Shown: positions 24,041-32,945, counted from the stretch's first letter. The stretch: DNA of 34,829 bases from an uncultured Gemmatimonadota bacterium (GCA_946479825.1 CAMLHU010000001.1:1-34829), one strand, 5' to 3'. Made by a program: numbers and translations. The notes: generated by a model from the letters alone, not told the origin.

Positions 24041-26160
24041 TGCCGGCCTTCAGCGTCGACACCCGGGACGGCGTGGCCGTGCTGACCCTCGACGTCCCCG
24101 GCCAGCCGGTCAACACCCTCAACGCCGACGTCCGGCGCGAATTCGGCGAGCTGCTCCCCCGCCTTCGCGACGACTCGGCGGTGCGCGCCGTGGTGCTCAT
24201 CTCCGGCAAGCCGGAGAACTTCATCGCCGGCGCCGACATCGAGGAGTTCACCCGCCTCGCCACGGCCGAGGAGGCCGCCGCGCTGAGCCGGGGCGGCCAG
24301 GAGATGGTGCAGCAGCTCGCCGACTTCCCGAAGCCGATCGTGGTCGCCATCCACGGCGCCTGCCTGGGCGGCGGGCTCGAGCTCTCGCTCGCCTGCCACT
24401 GGCGCGTCGTGAGCGACCACCCGAAGACCCAGCTCGGCCTCCCCGAGATCCAGCTCGGCATCCTTCCGGGGGCCGGCGGCTGCGAACGCCTGCCGCGCAC
24501 CATCGGGCTCCGCGCCGCGCTCGACATCATCCTGGCCGGGAAGTCGGAGCGCGCGGCCAAGGCGCTCCGCCTCGGCCTCGCCGATGAGCTGGTGCACCCG
24601 TCGATCCTGCGCGACACGGCGGTCGCGGCGGCGCGCCGGCTCGCCGACCGCGGCATCCCGTTCCGGGCCCCGCGTCCCGCCGGCGTGCTGGCGTGGTTCC
24701 TCGACCGCACCCGCGTCGGCCGGACGCTGGTCTTCCGCGGGGCGCGGGCGCAGGTGCTCCGGAAGACCGGCGGCAACTACCCGGCGCCGCTCCGGGCCAT
24801 CGAGGTCATCCGCACCGGTTTCGACCAGGGGCTCGCCGCGGGGTTCGAGGCGGAGCACCGGGCGTTCGGCGAGCTCGCGGTCACCGACGTCTCGCGCAAC
24901 CTGGTCGGGATCTTCTTCGCCGACACCGCCCTCAAGAAGGACGACTTCGGCACCGGCGGCGCCCGCCCGCGGGAGGTGCGGCGGCTCGGCGTCATCGGCT
25001 CGGGGTTCATGGGCTCGGGGATCGCCGGGACCGCCGTGAGCACCGCCCAGGTGGAGGTGCGGCTCAAGGACGCCGAGCTCGCGCGGGTGGGGAAGGGGAT
25101 CAAGGCGGCCACCGCCATCCTCGACGGCCGGCTCCAGCGCCGGCGGATCACCCGCTTCGAGCACCAGCGCCTCACGGCGCTCCTGACCGGGGCGGAGGAC
25201 TTCCGCGGATTCCGGCACGCCGACCTCGTCATCGAGGCGGTGTTCGAGGACCTCGCGGTCAAGCGCCAGGTGCTGGCCGAGGTCGAGGCGGCCACGGGGC
25301 CGGAGACGGTCTTCGCGACCAACACCTCGACGATCCCGATCACCGACATCGGCGCCGAGGCCGCCCGGCCCGACCGGGTCATCGGGATGCACTTCTTCTC
25401 GCCGGTGGACCGGATGCCGCTGCTCGAGGTCATCCCCGCGGCGCGCACGAGCCCGGAGACCGTCGCGACCGCGGTCGCGTTCGGCCGGCGGATGGGGAAG
25501 AAGGTGGTGGTGGTGAAGGACCGCCCCGGCTTCTGGGTCAACCGGATCCTGACGCCGTACCTCAACGAGGCCGGCCGGCTGCTGCTGGAAGGGACCCCGA
25601 TCAAGCAGATCGACCGGGTGATGACGCGGTTCGGGTTCCCGGTCGGGCCGATCGCGCTGATCGACGAGGTGGGGATCGACGTGGCGCAGAAGGCGGGGAA
25701 GGTGATGCACGCGGCGTTCGGCGCCCGGCTCGACCCGTCGGACGTCGTCGCGACGATGATCGCCGACTCCCGCCTCGGCAAGAAGAACGGGCGCGGGTTC
25801 TACGTGTACCACCAGGGCCACAAGACCGACCCCGACGACTCGGTCTACGACCTCCTCGGCGTCCATCCGCGCGACCGCGACCCGCGCGAGATCGAGGAGC
25901 GCCTGGTCGGCGCGATGCTCAACGAGGCCGCGCTCGCCTTCGCCGAGGGGGTGGTGCGCTCACCCCGCGACGGCGACCTCGCCTCGATCTTCGGCATCGG
26001 CTTCCCGCCCTTCCGCGGCGGCCCGCTCCGGCTCATCGACGCGCGCACCCCCGCCAAGGTGGTGGAGATGCTCGAGCGCCTGGCCGCCAAGCACGGCCCG
26101 CGGTTCACGCCGGCGCCGGCGCTGGTGGAGATGGCGGGGAGAGGGGGGAGGTACTACTGA
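24040..26160 (+). CDS. fadJ: Fatty-acid oxidation alpha subunit: enoyl-CoA hydratase / 3-hydroxyacyl-CoA dehydrogenase
   Basis: A 706-residue two-activity protein. The N-terminal crotonase domain (about 1-190) has oxyanion-hole and catalytic glutamates at E114 (GGGLELSLACHW) and E136 (GLPEIQLGILPG), matching E119 and E139 of E. coli FadB. The NAD domain starts at about 315 (GVIGSGFMGSGIAG) and the catalytic dehydrogenase histidine is H451 in GMHFFSPVDRMPLLEV. It ends with two 3-hydroxyacyl-CoA dehydrogenase C-terminal repeats, including FGIGFPPFRGGPLR. It hydrates enoyl-CoA and oxidises the product to ketoacyl-CoA for the coupled thiolase. FadB and FadJ types are not separable by eye. The paired thiolase favours FadJ. 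Confidence 0.95.
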   Translation: MPAFSVDTRDGVAVLTLDVPGQPVNTLNADVRREFGELLPRLRDDSAVRAVVLISGKPENFIAGADIEEFTRLATAEEAAALSRGGQEMVQQLADFPKPIVVAIHGACLGGGLELSLACHWRVVSDHPKTQLGLPEIQLGILPGAGGCERLPRTIGLRAALDIILAGKSERAAKALRLGLADELVHPSILRDTAVAAARRLADRGIPFRAPRPAGVLAWFLDRTRVGRTLVFRGARAQVLRKTGGNYPAPLRAIEVIRTGFDQGLAAGFEAEHRAFGELAVTDVSRNLVGIFFADTALKKDDFGTGGARPREVRRLGVIGSGFMGSGIAGTAVSTAQVEVRLKDAELARVGKGIKAATAILDGRLQRRRITRFEHQRLTALLTGAEDFRGFRHADLVIEAVFEDLAVKRQVLAEVEAATGPETVFATNTSTIPITDIGAEAARPDRVIGMHFFSPVDRMPLLEVIPAARTSPETVATAVAFGRRMGKKVVVVKDRPGFWVNRILTPYLNEAGRLLLEGTPIKQIDRVMTRFGFPVGPIALIDEVGIDVAQKAGKVMHAAFGARLDPSDVVATMIADSRLGKKNGRGFYVYHQGHKTDPDDSVYDLLGVHPRDRDPREIEERLVGAMLNEAALAFAEGVVRSPRDGDLASIFGIGFPPFRGGPLRLIDARTPAKVVEMLERLAAKHGPRFTPAPALVEMAGRGGRYY

Positions 26161-26250
26161 GTGGTGGGTCGTGGGTCGTGAGTCGTGGGTCGTTGGACGT
26201 TGGTCGCTGGACGTTGGTCGTTGGTGGTGGGTCGTACGTCGGGTGGCGCG
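26161..26250. repeat. Degenerate GTGGGTCGT / GGACGTTGGTCG tandem repeat
   Basis: About 90 bp of imperfect 9-12-bp units (GTGGGTCGT, GTGAGTCGT, TTGGACGTTGGTCG) begin directly after the fadJ stop. The same kind of word repeat is known between genes in many environmental bacterial genomes, where it yields spurious peptides. It is non-coding here. Confidence 0.7.
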
Positions 26251-26253
26251 GGG

Positions 26254-26279
26254 GTCATCCTGAGCGCAGCGAAGGATCT
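26254..26279. repeat. Interspersed HPERSEGS-type repeat element
   Basis: A 26-bp core with CATCCTGAGCG and AGCGAAGGATCT has partly complementary ends (ATCCT/AGGAT). It is the widely scattered intergenic element whose frames read HPERSEGS or ILSAAKDL in many unrelated soil and sediment genomes. It sits between two low-complexity tracts. Its function and mechanism of spread are not known to me. Confidence 0.75.
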
Positions 26280-26280
26280 C

Positions 26281-26340
26281 TTTCCCCGCTTCCCTCTGCT
26301 CTCTTCCCTTTTCCCTCTCCCCTCTCCCCTCTCCCCCTCA
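26281..26340 (+). promoter_or_regulatory. C-rich, G-poor tract resembling a Rho-loading (rut) site
   Basis: By direct count these 60 bases hold 35 C, 22 T, 2 G and 1 A. In the fadJ transcript this would be an unstructured pyrimidine tract about 120 nt past the stop codon. Such C>G bubbles are typical Rho-loading sites. No intrinsic hairpin terminator is seen between fadJ and convergent rho. The function is inferred. Confidence 0.4.
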
Positions 26341-27456
26341 CTTCCCCAGCTCTCTCGCCAGCGCCGCGTCATCCCGATTCCGCCGGAGCAGGTCGAGGAA
26401 CCGTTGTGACGCCGTGACCGGCGGCAGGTCGGCGAGCATCCGTCGGAGCGCCTGTGCCAGCGCGAGTTCGTCCGGTGAGAGCAGCAGCTCCTCGCGGCGG
26501 GTGCCGCTCGCGGTCACGTCGATGGCGGGGAAGAGCCGCCGGTCGGCGAGCTCGCGGCTCAGGGTGATCTCGCAGTTCCCCGTCCCCTTGAACTCCTCGA
26601 AGATCACCTGATCCATCCGGCTCCCGGTGTCCACCAGCGCCGTGGCCACGATGGTGAGCGACCCGGCGTCGGTCGTCGCGCGGGCGCTGCCGAGCAGCCG
26701 CTTGGGCCGCTCGAGCGCGCCGGCGCCGATCCCGCCCGACATCGTGCGGCCGCCGCTGCCGCTCTCCACCGCGTTGAATGCCCGCGCCAGCCGGGTGATC
26801 GAGTCGAGGATGATCACCACGTGCTCGCCGAGCTCCACCAGCCGCCGGGCGCGCTCGATGGTGAGCTCCGCCACCGCCACGTGCTGCTCGGCGGGGCAGT
26901 CGAAGCTCGAGGCCACCACCTCGCCGAGCCCCGCGGCCTCCATTTCGGTCACCTCTTCGGGCCGCTCGTCCACCAGCAGGATGAACAGCCGCGAGTCGGG
27001 ATGGTTGGCCTGGAGGCCCTCCGCGATGGCGGAGAGCACCGTCGTCTTCCCCGCCTTGGCCGGCGCCACGACGGTGGCGCGCTGGCCCCGGCCCAGCGGC
27101 GCGATGAGGTCGATCGCGCGGCCGGTGAGGTCGGGCTGGCCCGCCACCCGCCGGTCGGTCGCCACCCGGAGCCGCTCCCGCGGGTGCACCGCCGTGAGCC
27201 GCTCGAACCGCGGCCGGTCGGCGATCGCCGCGACCGGACGCCCGAACACCGACGTGACGCTCGCGAGCGGCCCCGGCCGCCCCCGCTCCGGGCGCCCGGT
27301 CTCGCCGACGATCTCGTCGCCGGCCCGGAGGCCGCACTCGCGGACGAGGCGCGCCGGCACCCGGACGTCGGCGGGGTCGGCGAGGTAGCCGCGCTCGCGG
27401 GTGCGCAGCGCGCCATTGCCGTCGGGACGGAGGTCGAGAACGCCGGAAACGCTCAT
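26338..27456 (-). CDS. rho: Transcription termination factor Rho, short form without the N-terminal helix domain
   Basis: A 372-residue hexameric RNA helicase that ends transcripts. It opens directly with the cold-shock-like RNA-binding domain (SGVLDLRPDGNGALR, GYLADPADVRVPARL), so the Rho_N three-helix module of about 45 residues found in most Rho proteins (about 420 residues) is missing. The ATPase part is complete: Walker A APAKAGKTTVL (131-141), LVDERPEEVTEM, Walker B VIILDSITRLARAFN, and the R-loop region FEEFKGTGNCEITLSRELADRR. The ATG lacks a clear ribosome-binding site, and no better upstream start was found. The genome may hold a second, full-length Rho, in which case this would be a paralog. 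The gene is convergent with fadJ and divergent from proline dehydrogenase. Confidence 0.92.
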   Translation of the reverse strand: MSVSGVLDLRPDGNGALRTRERGYLADPADVRVPARLVRECGLRAGDEIVGETGRPERGRPGPLASVTSVFGRPVAAIADRPRFERLTAVHPRERLRVATDRRVAGQPDLTGRAIDLIAPLGRGQRATVVAPAKAGKTTVLSAIAEGLQANHPDSRLFILLVDERPEEVTEMEAAGLGEVVASSFDCPAEQHVAVAELTIERARRLVELGEHVVIILDSITRLARAFNAVESGSGGRTMSGGIGAGALERPKRLLGSARATTDAGSLTIVATALVDTGSRMDQVIFEEFKGTGNCEITLSRELADRRLFPAIDVTASGTRREELLLSPDELALAQALRRMLADLPPVTASQRFLDLLRRNRDDAALARELGK

Positions 27457-27500
27457 GGGCAGTGATGTGGGGGAGGATGAGGACGGGCGACCGCGCCGGA

Positions 27501-27506
27501 AAACTA
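27501..27506 (-). promoter_or_regulatory. rho: Probable -10 box of rho
   Basis: TAGTTT on the minus strand ends 44 bp before the ATG at 27456. It is the only AT-rich hexamer in the spacer on this strand. No -35 match is evident. Confidence 0.35.
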
Positions 27507-27531
27507 CACCGTTCGCGGCCCGCCGCTCGGC

Positions 27532-27560
27532 TTGTCGCCTTCGGAGGCGGCCGCTAGCTT
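27532..27560 (+). promoter_or_regulatory. Probable promoter of the proline dehydrogenase-rsgA operon
   Basis: TTGTCG (27532-27537), a 17-bp spacer and TAGCTT (27555-27560), 52 bp before the ATG at 27613. It is one of the best sigma-70-like matches in the window. Confidence 0.55.
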
Positions 27561-27612
27561 GGGGGCGGTTTGCCGGACCTGGCTCCGCCCCCTCGATCGG
27601 GGAAGCACCGAC

Positions 27613-28541
<929 letters not shown>

Positions 28542-28545
<4 letters not shown>

Positions 28546-28856
28546 GCGAAGTCACCCTCGGCGGCTACATGGCCCTGCACGGGCGCGCCGCCGCCTTCGG
28601 CGGCAGCGACGGCGAGGCCTACTCGGTCGGCATCTGGGTGGACGACGCCCCCGACCCCGCGGGCCGGTTCGGCGCGGCGCTCATCTTCGTACGCTGGGAC
28701 GGCTCGGGTGAGCGCCCCATCGGCCACGTCGAGACCGAGTACCTGGCCTGGGGCCGCACCCCCGAGGAGGCCGACGAACGCATCCGCGCGCTCTCGCTCT
28801 TCGACGTGAAGGCCGCCCTCGACGAGGCCATCGCCCGCCGGCCGGAGGGATGGTGA
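28542..28856 (+). CDS. Hypothetical 104-residue protein
   Basis: I do not recognise this protein. It starts with GTG in a GTGA overlap with the proline dehydrogenase stop and ends inside the rsgA start region, so it is translated in line with both. It is acidic, soluble and mixed alpha/beta: a first half of likely strands (LGGYMALHGRAAAFGGSDGEAYSVGIWVD in pieces, then FGAALIFVRWD) and a helical C-terminus (PEEADERIRALSLFDVKAALDEAIARR). Reading-frame fit and coupling to both neighbours support a real gene. No function can be given. Confidence 0.75.
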
Positions 28857-29755
28857 CCACGGTCGGCACGGTGCTCGAGCGCGACGGCGCGCAGTACCGG
28901 GTGCTCACTCCTGACGGCGAGGTCCGCGCGGTGCTGCGCGGCAAGGTCAAGCGCGACACCCCGCAGGTGGTGGTCGGCGATCGCGTCCGGCTCGACCCCG
29001 AGGCGCAGGGTGGCCTCTTCGGCATCACGGGCGCCGAGCCGCGCCGCAACCTCCTCGAACGCCGGATCCCCCTCGGCCGCGGCGCCCGCCCCGTCGCCGC
29101 CAACCTCGACCGCGTGGTGGTGGTCACCGCCAGCGTCGATCCCGCCCCGATCCCCTCGCTCATCGACCGCCTGCTCGTGGTGGCCGAGGTGAACGAGATC
29201 CCCGCCGCCCTCGTGGTCAACAAGACCGACCTCGATCCCGGCGACGACCTCGTGGCGCGCTACCGCGCGGCCGGCTACGAGGTGCTGGCCACCAGCGCGC
29301 GCACCGGCGCCGGCCTCGACGCGATGCGCGCCCTGCTGCGCGGGCGGGAGTCGGTGGTCACCGGGCCCTCCGGCGTCGGCAAGTCGAGCCTGCTCAACGC
29401 GCTCGAGCCCGGCCTCGCGCTCCGGACCGGCGCCATCAGCGACAAGGTGAAGCGCGGGCGCCAGACCACCGTGAGCGCGGTGATGGTGCCGCTCGCCGAC
29501 GGCGGCTTCCTGGTGGACACGCCGGGGTTCAGTGAAGTGGGCCTGTGGGGGGTCGAGCCGCGCGGGTTGGCGGAGTGCTTCCCGGAGTTCCGCCCGTTCC
29601 TCGGCCAGTGCCGGTTCCCGGACTGCCGCCACCACGGCGAACCGGGGTGCCGGATCGCCGCCGCGACGGCCGAGGGCGCCATCGCCTCCGAGCGGCTCGC
29701 GAGCTACCGGCTCCTGCTCGACGAGACCGAGCGCGAGCCCAAGGACTGGGAGTAG
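28850..29755 (+). CDS. rsgA: Ribosome small subunit-dependent GTPase A
   Basis: A 301-residue circularly permuted GTPase that helps late 30S subunit maturation. The order is an N-terminal OB fold (about 1-65), the G4 motif NKTD (124-127), then G1 GPSGVGKSS (172-180), KRGRQTT in switch I (201-207), G3 DTPGF (223-227), and a C-terminal zinc knuckle with C254, C259, H261 and C267. The G4-before-G1 order is diagnostic. ATG at 28850 sits directly behind GGAGGG. The GTG at 28853 has better spacing and would lose one residue. It overlaps the small gene upstream by 7 bp and converges on the ABC exporter gene. Confidence 0.96.
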   Translation: MVTTVGTVLERDGAQYRVLTPDGEVRAVLRGKVKRDTPQVVVGDRVRLDPEAQGGLFGITGAEPRRNLLERRIPLGRGARPVAANLDRVVVVTASVDPAPIPSLIDRLLVVAEVNEIPAALVVNKTDLDPGDDLVARYRAAGYEVLATSARTGAGLDAMRALLRGRESVVTGPSGVGKSSLLNALEPGLALRTGAISDKVKRGRQTTVSAVMVPLADGGFLVDTPGFSEVGLWGVEPRGLAECFPEFRPFLGQCRFPDCRHHGEPGCRIAAATAEGAIASERLASYRLLLDETEREPKDWE

Positions 29756-29762
29756 CCGGCGC

Positions 29763-31583
29763 TCAGCTCGCGAGCGCGAGCCCGACCGGTCCGGGCCGCG
29801 CGGCCGGCGGCGTCACGGCCCCGGACCCGATCAGACCGTCCACCTGCCGCGCCACCAGCGCCGCGTACGCCGGGCAGCGCGCCAGCAGTTCCTCGTGGGT
29901 CCCGTCCGCCACGATCCTTCCCCGTTCCAGATAGACGATCCGGTCGGCCGCCACCACGGTCGCGAGCCGGTGCGCGATCACGAACGTGGTCCGCCCGCGC
30001 CGGAGCGTCGCGAGCGCCTCCTGCACCGCCGCCTCTGCCTGGCCGTCGAGCGCGCTGGTGGCCTCGTCCAGGATGAGCACCCGCGGGTCGCGCAGCACCG
30101 CCCGCGCGATCGCGATGCGCTGCCGCTGCCCGCCCGAGAGGCCGAGCCCCCGCGGCCCGATGACCGTGTCGTAGCCGGCGGGCAGCGCGCGGATGAAGCC
30201 GTCGGCGTCGGCCACGCGCGCCGCGGCCTCGATCTCGTCGGGTGTCGCGTCGGGTCGCCCGTAGGCGATGTTGGCGCGCACGGTGTCGTGGAACAGGTGC
30301 ACTTCCTGCGACACCGCGGCCACGTGGCGGCGGAGTGCGGCGGTGCGCACCTCGCGCAGGTCCACGCCGTCGAGCCGCACCGCGCCCGCCGTCGGGAGGT
30401 GGAACCGCTGCAGCAGCCGCGTGAGCGTGGTCTTTCCCGACCCGCTCGGCCCCACCAGCGCCACGGTCTGCCCCGCGGGCACGTCGAGCGTGATCCCGTC
30501 GAGCACCGCCACGCCCCGGCGATACTCGAACCGCACCTGCTGGAAGGTGACCCGACCGGCCACCGTGGCCACGTCGCGAGCCCGGGCGCCGTCGAGCGCC
30601 GGCTCTTCCTCTTCGTCGAGGATCTCGAACAGCGCCTGCAGCGAAGCCGCCGCCCGGCGCACGGTCTGGTACATCGTGGTGAGGCTCTGCACCGGCCCGA
30701 ACAGCGCGGCGATGTAACCGAGGAAGGCCACCAGCGTGCCGACGCCGAGCCCGCTCCGCAGCACCGCCCAGCCGCCGAGGCCGAGCACCGCCACCTTGGC
30801 GAGCGTGGCCGGGACTTCCGTCAGCACCTCGGTCCGCGCGTCCCGGCGCGCGCCGCGCCGCGCGATCCGGTTGGCGGCCTCCACCCCGGCCAGGAACCGG
30901 CGGGCCTCGGCCTGCTCGCGGTCGAAGCCCTTCACCGTCACGATGCCGTCGAGCACCTCGGTGAACCGCCCGTGCAGGGCGGTCCATCGGTCGAGGAGCT
31001 CCGCTTCGCGCGCGGTCTGCTCGCGGCCCGCCAGCGTGGCGACGAGCGCGGGGATCGGCACCAGCACCAGCACCACGGCGGTGAGCCGCCAGTCGAGGAG
31101 CGCCATCGCGCCGACCGACGCCACCAGGAAGAGGACGGTGGGGAAGACGTCATAGCCGACGTCGGCCAACGCCTCGCCGAGCCGCTGCACCGCGGCGTTG
31201 ATCCGGCTGGTGAGGCCGCCGACCGGATGGGTCTCGTGGTAACCGAGCGGCAGGCGGCTCAGCTTCTCGACCACGCGCGCCCGGACGTTGTACTCCACGG
31301 CCAGCCGGAGGTCGGTGGCGCGCACCCGCAGCCACGCGTTGACGACGTCGCGCGCGGTCTCCGCGACGAGGTACGCCAACAGCCCGGCGACGATGGCGCC
31401 CGCGGCGACGGCGGCGCCGCCGCTCAACCGGTCGAAGATCACCTTCAGGATCACCGGCTCGGCGGTGCTGAGCCCCGCCCACCCGGCCGAAAGGACGGCG
31501 AGCAGCACCAACGTCCGCCGATGCCCGGCGAGCAGGCCCAGGGCTCGGCGTCCAAGTCCGATCGTGCTGGCAGACTGTCTCAT
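29763..31583 (-). CDS. ABC transporter, fused permease and ATPase (exporter type)
   Basis: A 606-residue half-transporter with a six-helix type I exporter membrane domain (about 20-320) followed by a nucleotide-binding domain. Walker A is LVGPSGSGKTTL, the signature is LSGGQRQRIAIARA, Walker B is RVLILDEATSALD and the H-loop is in VIAHRLATV. It forms dimers that export lipids, peptides or drugs; the substrate is unknown. The membrane part carries the usual coupling-loop sequence ETHPVGGLTSRIN. MRQSAST is chosen because it gives the normal N-terminus. In-frame ATGs at 31643 and 31685 are alternatives, and the one at 31643 follows a TATGAT box by 13 bp. The gene stands alone and converges on rsgA. 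Confidence 0.9.
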   Translation of the reverse strand: MRQSASTIGLGRRALGLLAGHRRTLVLLAVLSAGWAGLSTAEPVILKVIFDRLSGGAAVAAGAIVAGLLAYLVAETARDVVNAWLRVRATDLRLAVEYNVRARVVEKLSRLPLGYHETHPVGGLTSRINAAVQRLGEALADVGYDVFPTVLFLVASVGAMALLDWRLTAVVLVLVPIPALVATLAGREQTAREAELLDRWTALHGRFTEVLDGIVTVKGFDREQAEARRFLAGVEAANRIARRGARRDARTEVLTEVPATLAKVAVLGLGGWAVLRSGLGVGTLVAFLGYIAALFGPVQSLTTMYQTVRRAAASLQALFEILDEEEEPALDGARARDVATVAGRVTFQQVRFEYRRGVAVLDGITLDVPAGQTVALVGPSGSGKTTLTRLLQRFHLPTAGAVRLDGVDLREVRTAALRRHVAAVSQEVHLFHDTVRANIAYGRPDATPDEIEAAARVADADGFIRALPAGYDTVIGPRGLGLSGGQRQRIAIARAVLRDPRVLILDEATSALDGQAEAAVQEALATLRRGRTTFVIAHRLATVVAADRIVYLERGRIVADGTHEELLARCPAYAALVARQVDGLIGSGAVTPPAARPGPVGLALAS

Positions 31584-31739
31584 AAGGCGATCCCGGTAGA
31601 CCTGGTGCTGCAGGGCGGGCCCGGACCGAACGCCCGGAGCCATCGCCCGACCCCCCATCATAGTACCCCCCACAAGTCTGGCCACCTGAACACAAGTTAT
31701 TCATTAGCAACAACTTAGTGTCATACCATTGGCCGACAA

Positions 31740-31766
31740 CGACTTACGCGCCGAGGCGGTAAGTCG
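31740..31766. repeat. 27-bp near-perfect inverted repeat in the ABC exporter upstream region
   Basis: CGACTTAC (31740-31747) and CGCC (31749-31752) pair with GGCG (31755-31758) and GTAAGTCG (31759-31766), with one unpaired G and a 2-nt centre. It lies in the 297-bp spacer 31584-31880 between the exporter and mazG genes, next to an unusually AT-rich stretch (about 31688-31730). No T-run follows on either strand, so an operator is as likely as a terminator. Nothing else in that spacer looks coding. Confidence 0.6.
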
Positions 31767-31854
31767 CTGACGGGGAAGGCGCTGGACCCCCGGCCCGGGA
31801 CAACCCAGGGGCTAGGGGGCCAAAACTGTTACAATAGTCTGAGTGGTGGCGGAT

Positions 31855-31871
31855 CCTGCCGGAACGGCAGG
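31855..31871 (-). terminator. Hairpin after the mazG stop
   Basis: CCTGCCG and CGGCAGG form a perfect 7-bp stem with a 3-nt loop, 9 bp past the mazG stop on the minus strand. There is no T-run, so it may be a 3'-end stabiliser rather than a terminator. Confidence 0.35.
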
Positions 31872-31880
31872 GAGCGGGAA

Positions 31881-32198
31881 TTACGCCTTGCGGGTCCAGC
31901 GGTCGCGGTCGCGGTGCTCGACCTTGTCCATCATCCGGTCGAAGGCGGCCTCGAGGTCGATCCCTTCGCGGTTCGCCATGCAGATCAGCACGAACAGGAT
32001 GTCGGCCATTTCCATCGCGAGGTCGCCCTCAGCCTCTTCCTTCTTCTTGGTCTTCTGGCCGAAGCGGTGATTGACCTCGCGGGCCAGCTCGCCGACCTCT
32101 TCGCTCAGCCGGGCCAGGTTGGTGAGCGGGTGGAAGTAGCCCTCCTCGAACTGGGAGATCCACGCGTCCACCCGGGCCTGCGCGTCGCGCAGCGTCAT
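31881..32198 (-). CDS. MazG-like nucleotide pyrophosphohydrolase
   Basis: A 105-residue single-domain MazG-fold protein of the YpjD type, an all-alpha enzyme that hydrolyses nucleoside triphosphates to monophosphate and pyrophosphate. The magnesium ligands are in place: E33, E34 and E37 in SEEVGEL, and E63/D66 in EMADILF. A lysine-rich loop (KTKKKEEAE) separates the two halves. Small MazG proteins act as dimers or tetramers in nucleotide-pool cleaning. The start lies 10 bp after the stop of the small membrane-anchored protein, suggesting a two-gene operon. Confidence 0.9.
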   Translation of the reverse strand: MTLRDAQARVDAWISQFEEGYFHPLTNLARLSEEVGELAREVNHRFGQKTKKKEEAEGDLAMEMADILFVLICMANREGIDLEAAFDRMMDKVEHRDRDRWTRKA

Positions 32199-32208
32199 CG
32201 TGGGCGGC

Positions 32209-32541
32209 TCATTCCGGGTTCTGGGCCGCGCGGTACGCCTGGAGGCGGGCCGCGAAGTTCTTGGGCTTGGTGCCGAGGAGGGTCCCGGTCGGCGAGACGT
32301 AGATCTCCACTTCCTTCATGCCCGGGATCTTGGTGGGACCGTAGCCGAACACCCAGGCCTTGGGCCGTCCGGGGAGGTCGGCGATGCCGTTGAGCTCGAA
32401 GTGGGTCTGCTGGGCGCCAAGGTCGAGCGGCTGCGCCCCCACCAGCTTGCCCTGGGTCAGGTAGGCGATGCCGTACGACCCGGCCGCGACCAGCGCGCCG
32501 AGGAGCAGGAGGGCCAGGAACGTCTTCATCAGCTTCGCCAT
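32209..32541 (-). CDS. Hypothetical protein with one N-terminal membrane helix
   Basis: A 110-residue protein that I do not recognise. It has a short positive start (MAKLMK), a hydrophobic helix (about 7-28) and a soluble remainder outside the cytoplasm containing FGYGPTKIPGMKEVEIYVSP and AARLQAYRAAQ. The helix has no lipobox cysteine. The start could also be the ATG at 32571 or at 32529. MAKLM is preferred because the extra upstream residues are proline-rich and unlike a signal. A CATTAT box lies 28 bp upstream on the minus strand. It is probably cotranscribed with mazG. Confidence 0.7.
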   Translation of the reverse strand: MAKLMKTFLALLLLGALVAAGSYGIAYLTQGKLVGAQPLDLGAQQTHFELNGIADLPGRPKAWVFGYGPTKIPGMKEVEIYVSPTGTLLGTKPKNFAARLQAYRAAQNPE

Positions 32542-32629
32542 GGGCGATCCGGGGGTCCGAGGTCGCCCCATAATGGCGTTGCCGGGTCCGCCGCACAACA
32601 CCCGCCCTTCCGCGCCCCCCGGCCGGCGT

Positions 32630-32635
32630 TAGCTT
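32630..32635 (+). promoter_or_regulatory. Possible -10 box (TAGCTT) for the small gene and amidohydrolase
   Basis: TAGCTT ends 47 bp before the ATG at 32683 and matches the TAGCTT of the proline dehydrogenase promoter exactly. A poor TTCCGC lies 16 bp upstream of it. Confidence 0.4.
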
Positions 32636-32682
32636 CCCGGGGTATCCGCCGCTCGTCCATCCGCCACGCTTCCGACCGCCCC

Positions 32683-32928
32683 ATGCGCCCCCGCGACCAG
32701 CTGTTGGCCAACCTCGAAGCCATCTATCGCCGCTCCTACGATGCCGCCAAGGCCGAAGGCCTGGAGCGCCGGATGGAGGAGCTCGACTCGGCCTACCAGC
32801 GCGACCAGCTGATGATGGAAGTGTTCCTCGACGTGCGCGACCTGCTCTCCGCGCCCCCGGCCACCTCCGGCGGCGGCTCCGCGCTGCAGCAGATCGACGC
32901 GCTGCGTCGGCTCACCAAGCTGCGCTGA
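32683..32928 (+). CDS. Hypothetical small helical protein
   Basis: An 81-residue protein that I do not recognise. It is almost entirely charged helix (LLANLEAIYRRSYDAAKAEG, ERRMEELDSAYQRDQLMMEV) with a Pro/Ser/Gly-rich loop near 56-66 and a final helix. There is no membrane segment. It lies between a promoter-like TAGCTT and the amidohydrolase 17 bp downstream, so it is probably cotranscribed. It may be a coiled-coil adaptor. Its function is unknown. Confidence 0.65.
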   Translation: MRPRDQLLANLEAIYRRSYDAAKAEGLERRMEELDSAYQRDQLMMEVFLDVRDLLSAPPATSGGGSALQQIDALRRLTKLR

Positions 32929-32945
32929 CCCTTTCGGGAGTTCCG

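Noticed and set aside
26155..26410. Small open frames in the repeat block (peptides rich in VVGR, RPTT or SEGS words)
   Set aside because: They are translations of simple repeats and of the HPERSEGS element, which are known sources of spurious gene calls.
31584..31880. A tRNA or structured RNA gene in the AT-rich spacer
   Set aside because: No cloverleaf, anticodon arm or TPsiC-like arm can be formed. Only the two hairpins described are present.
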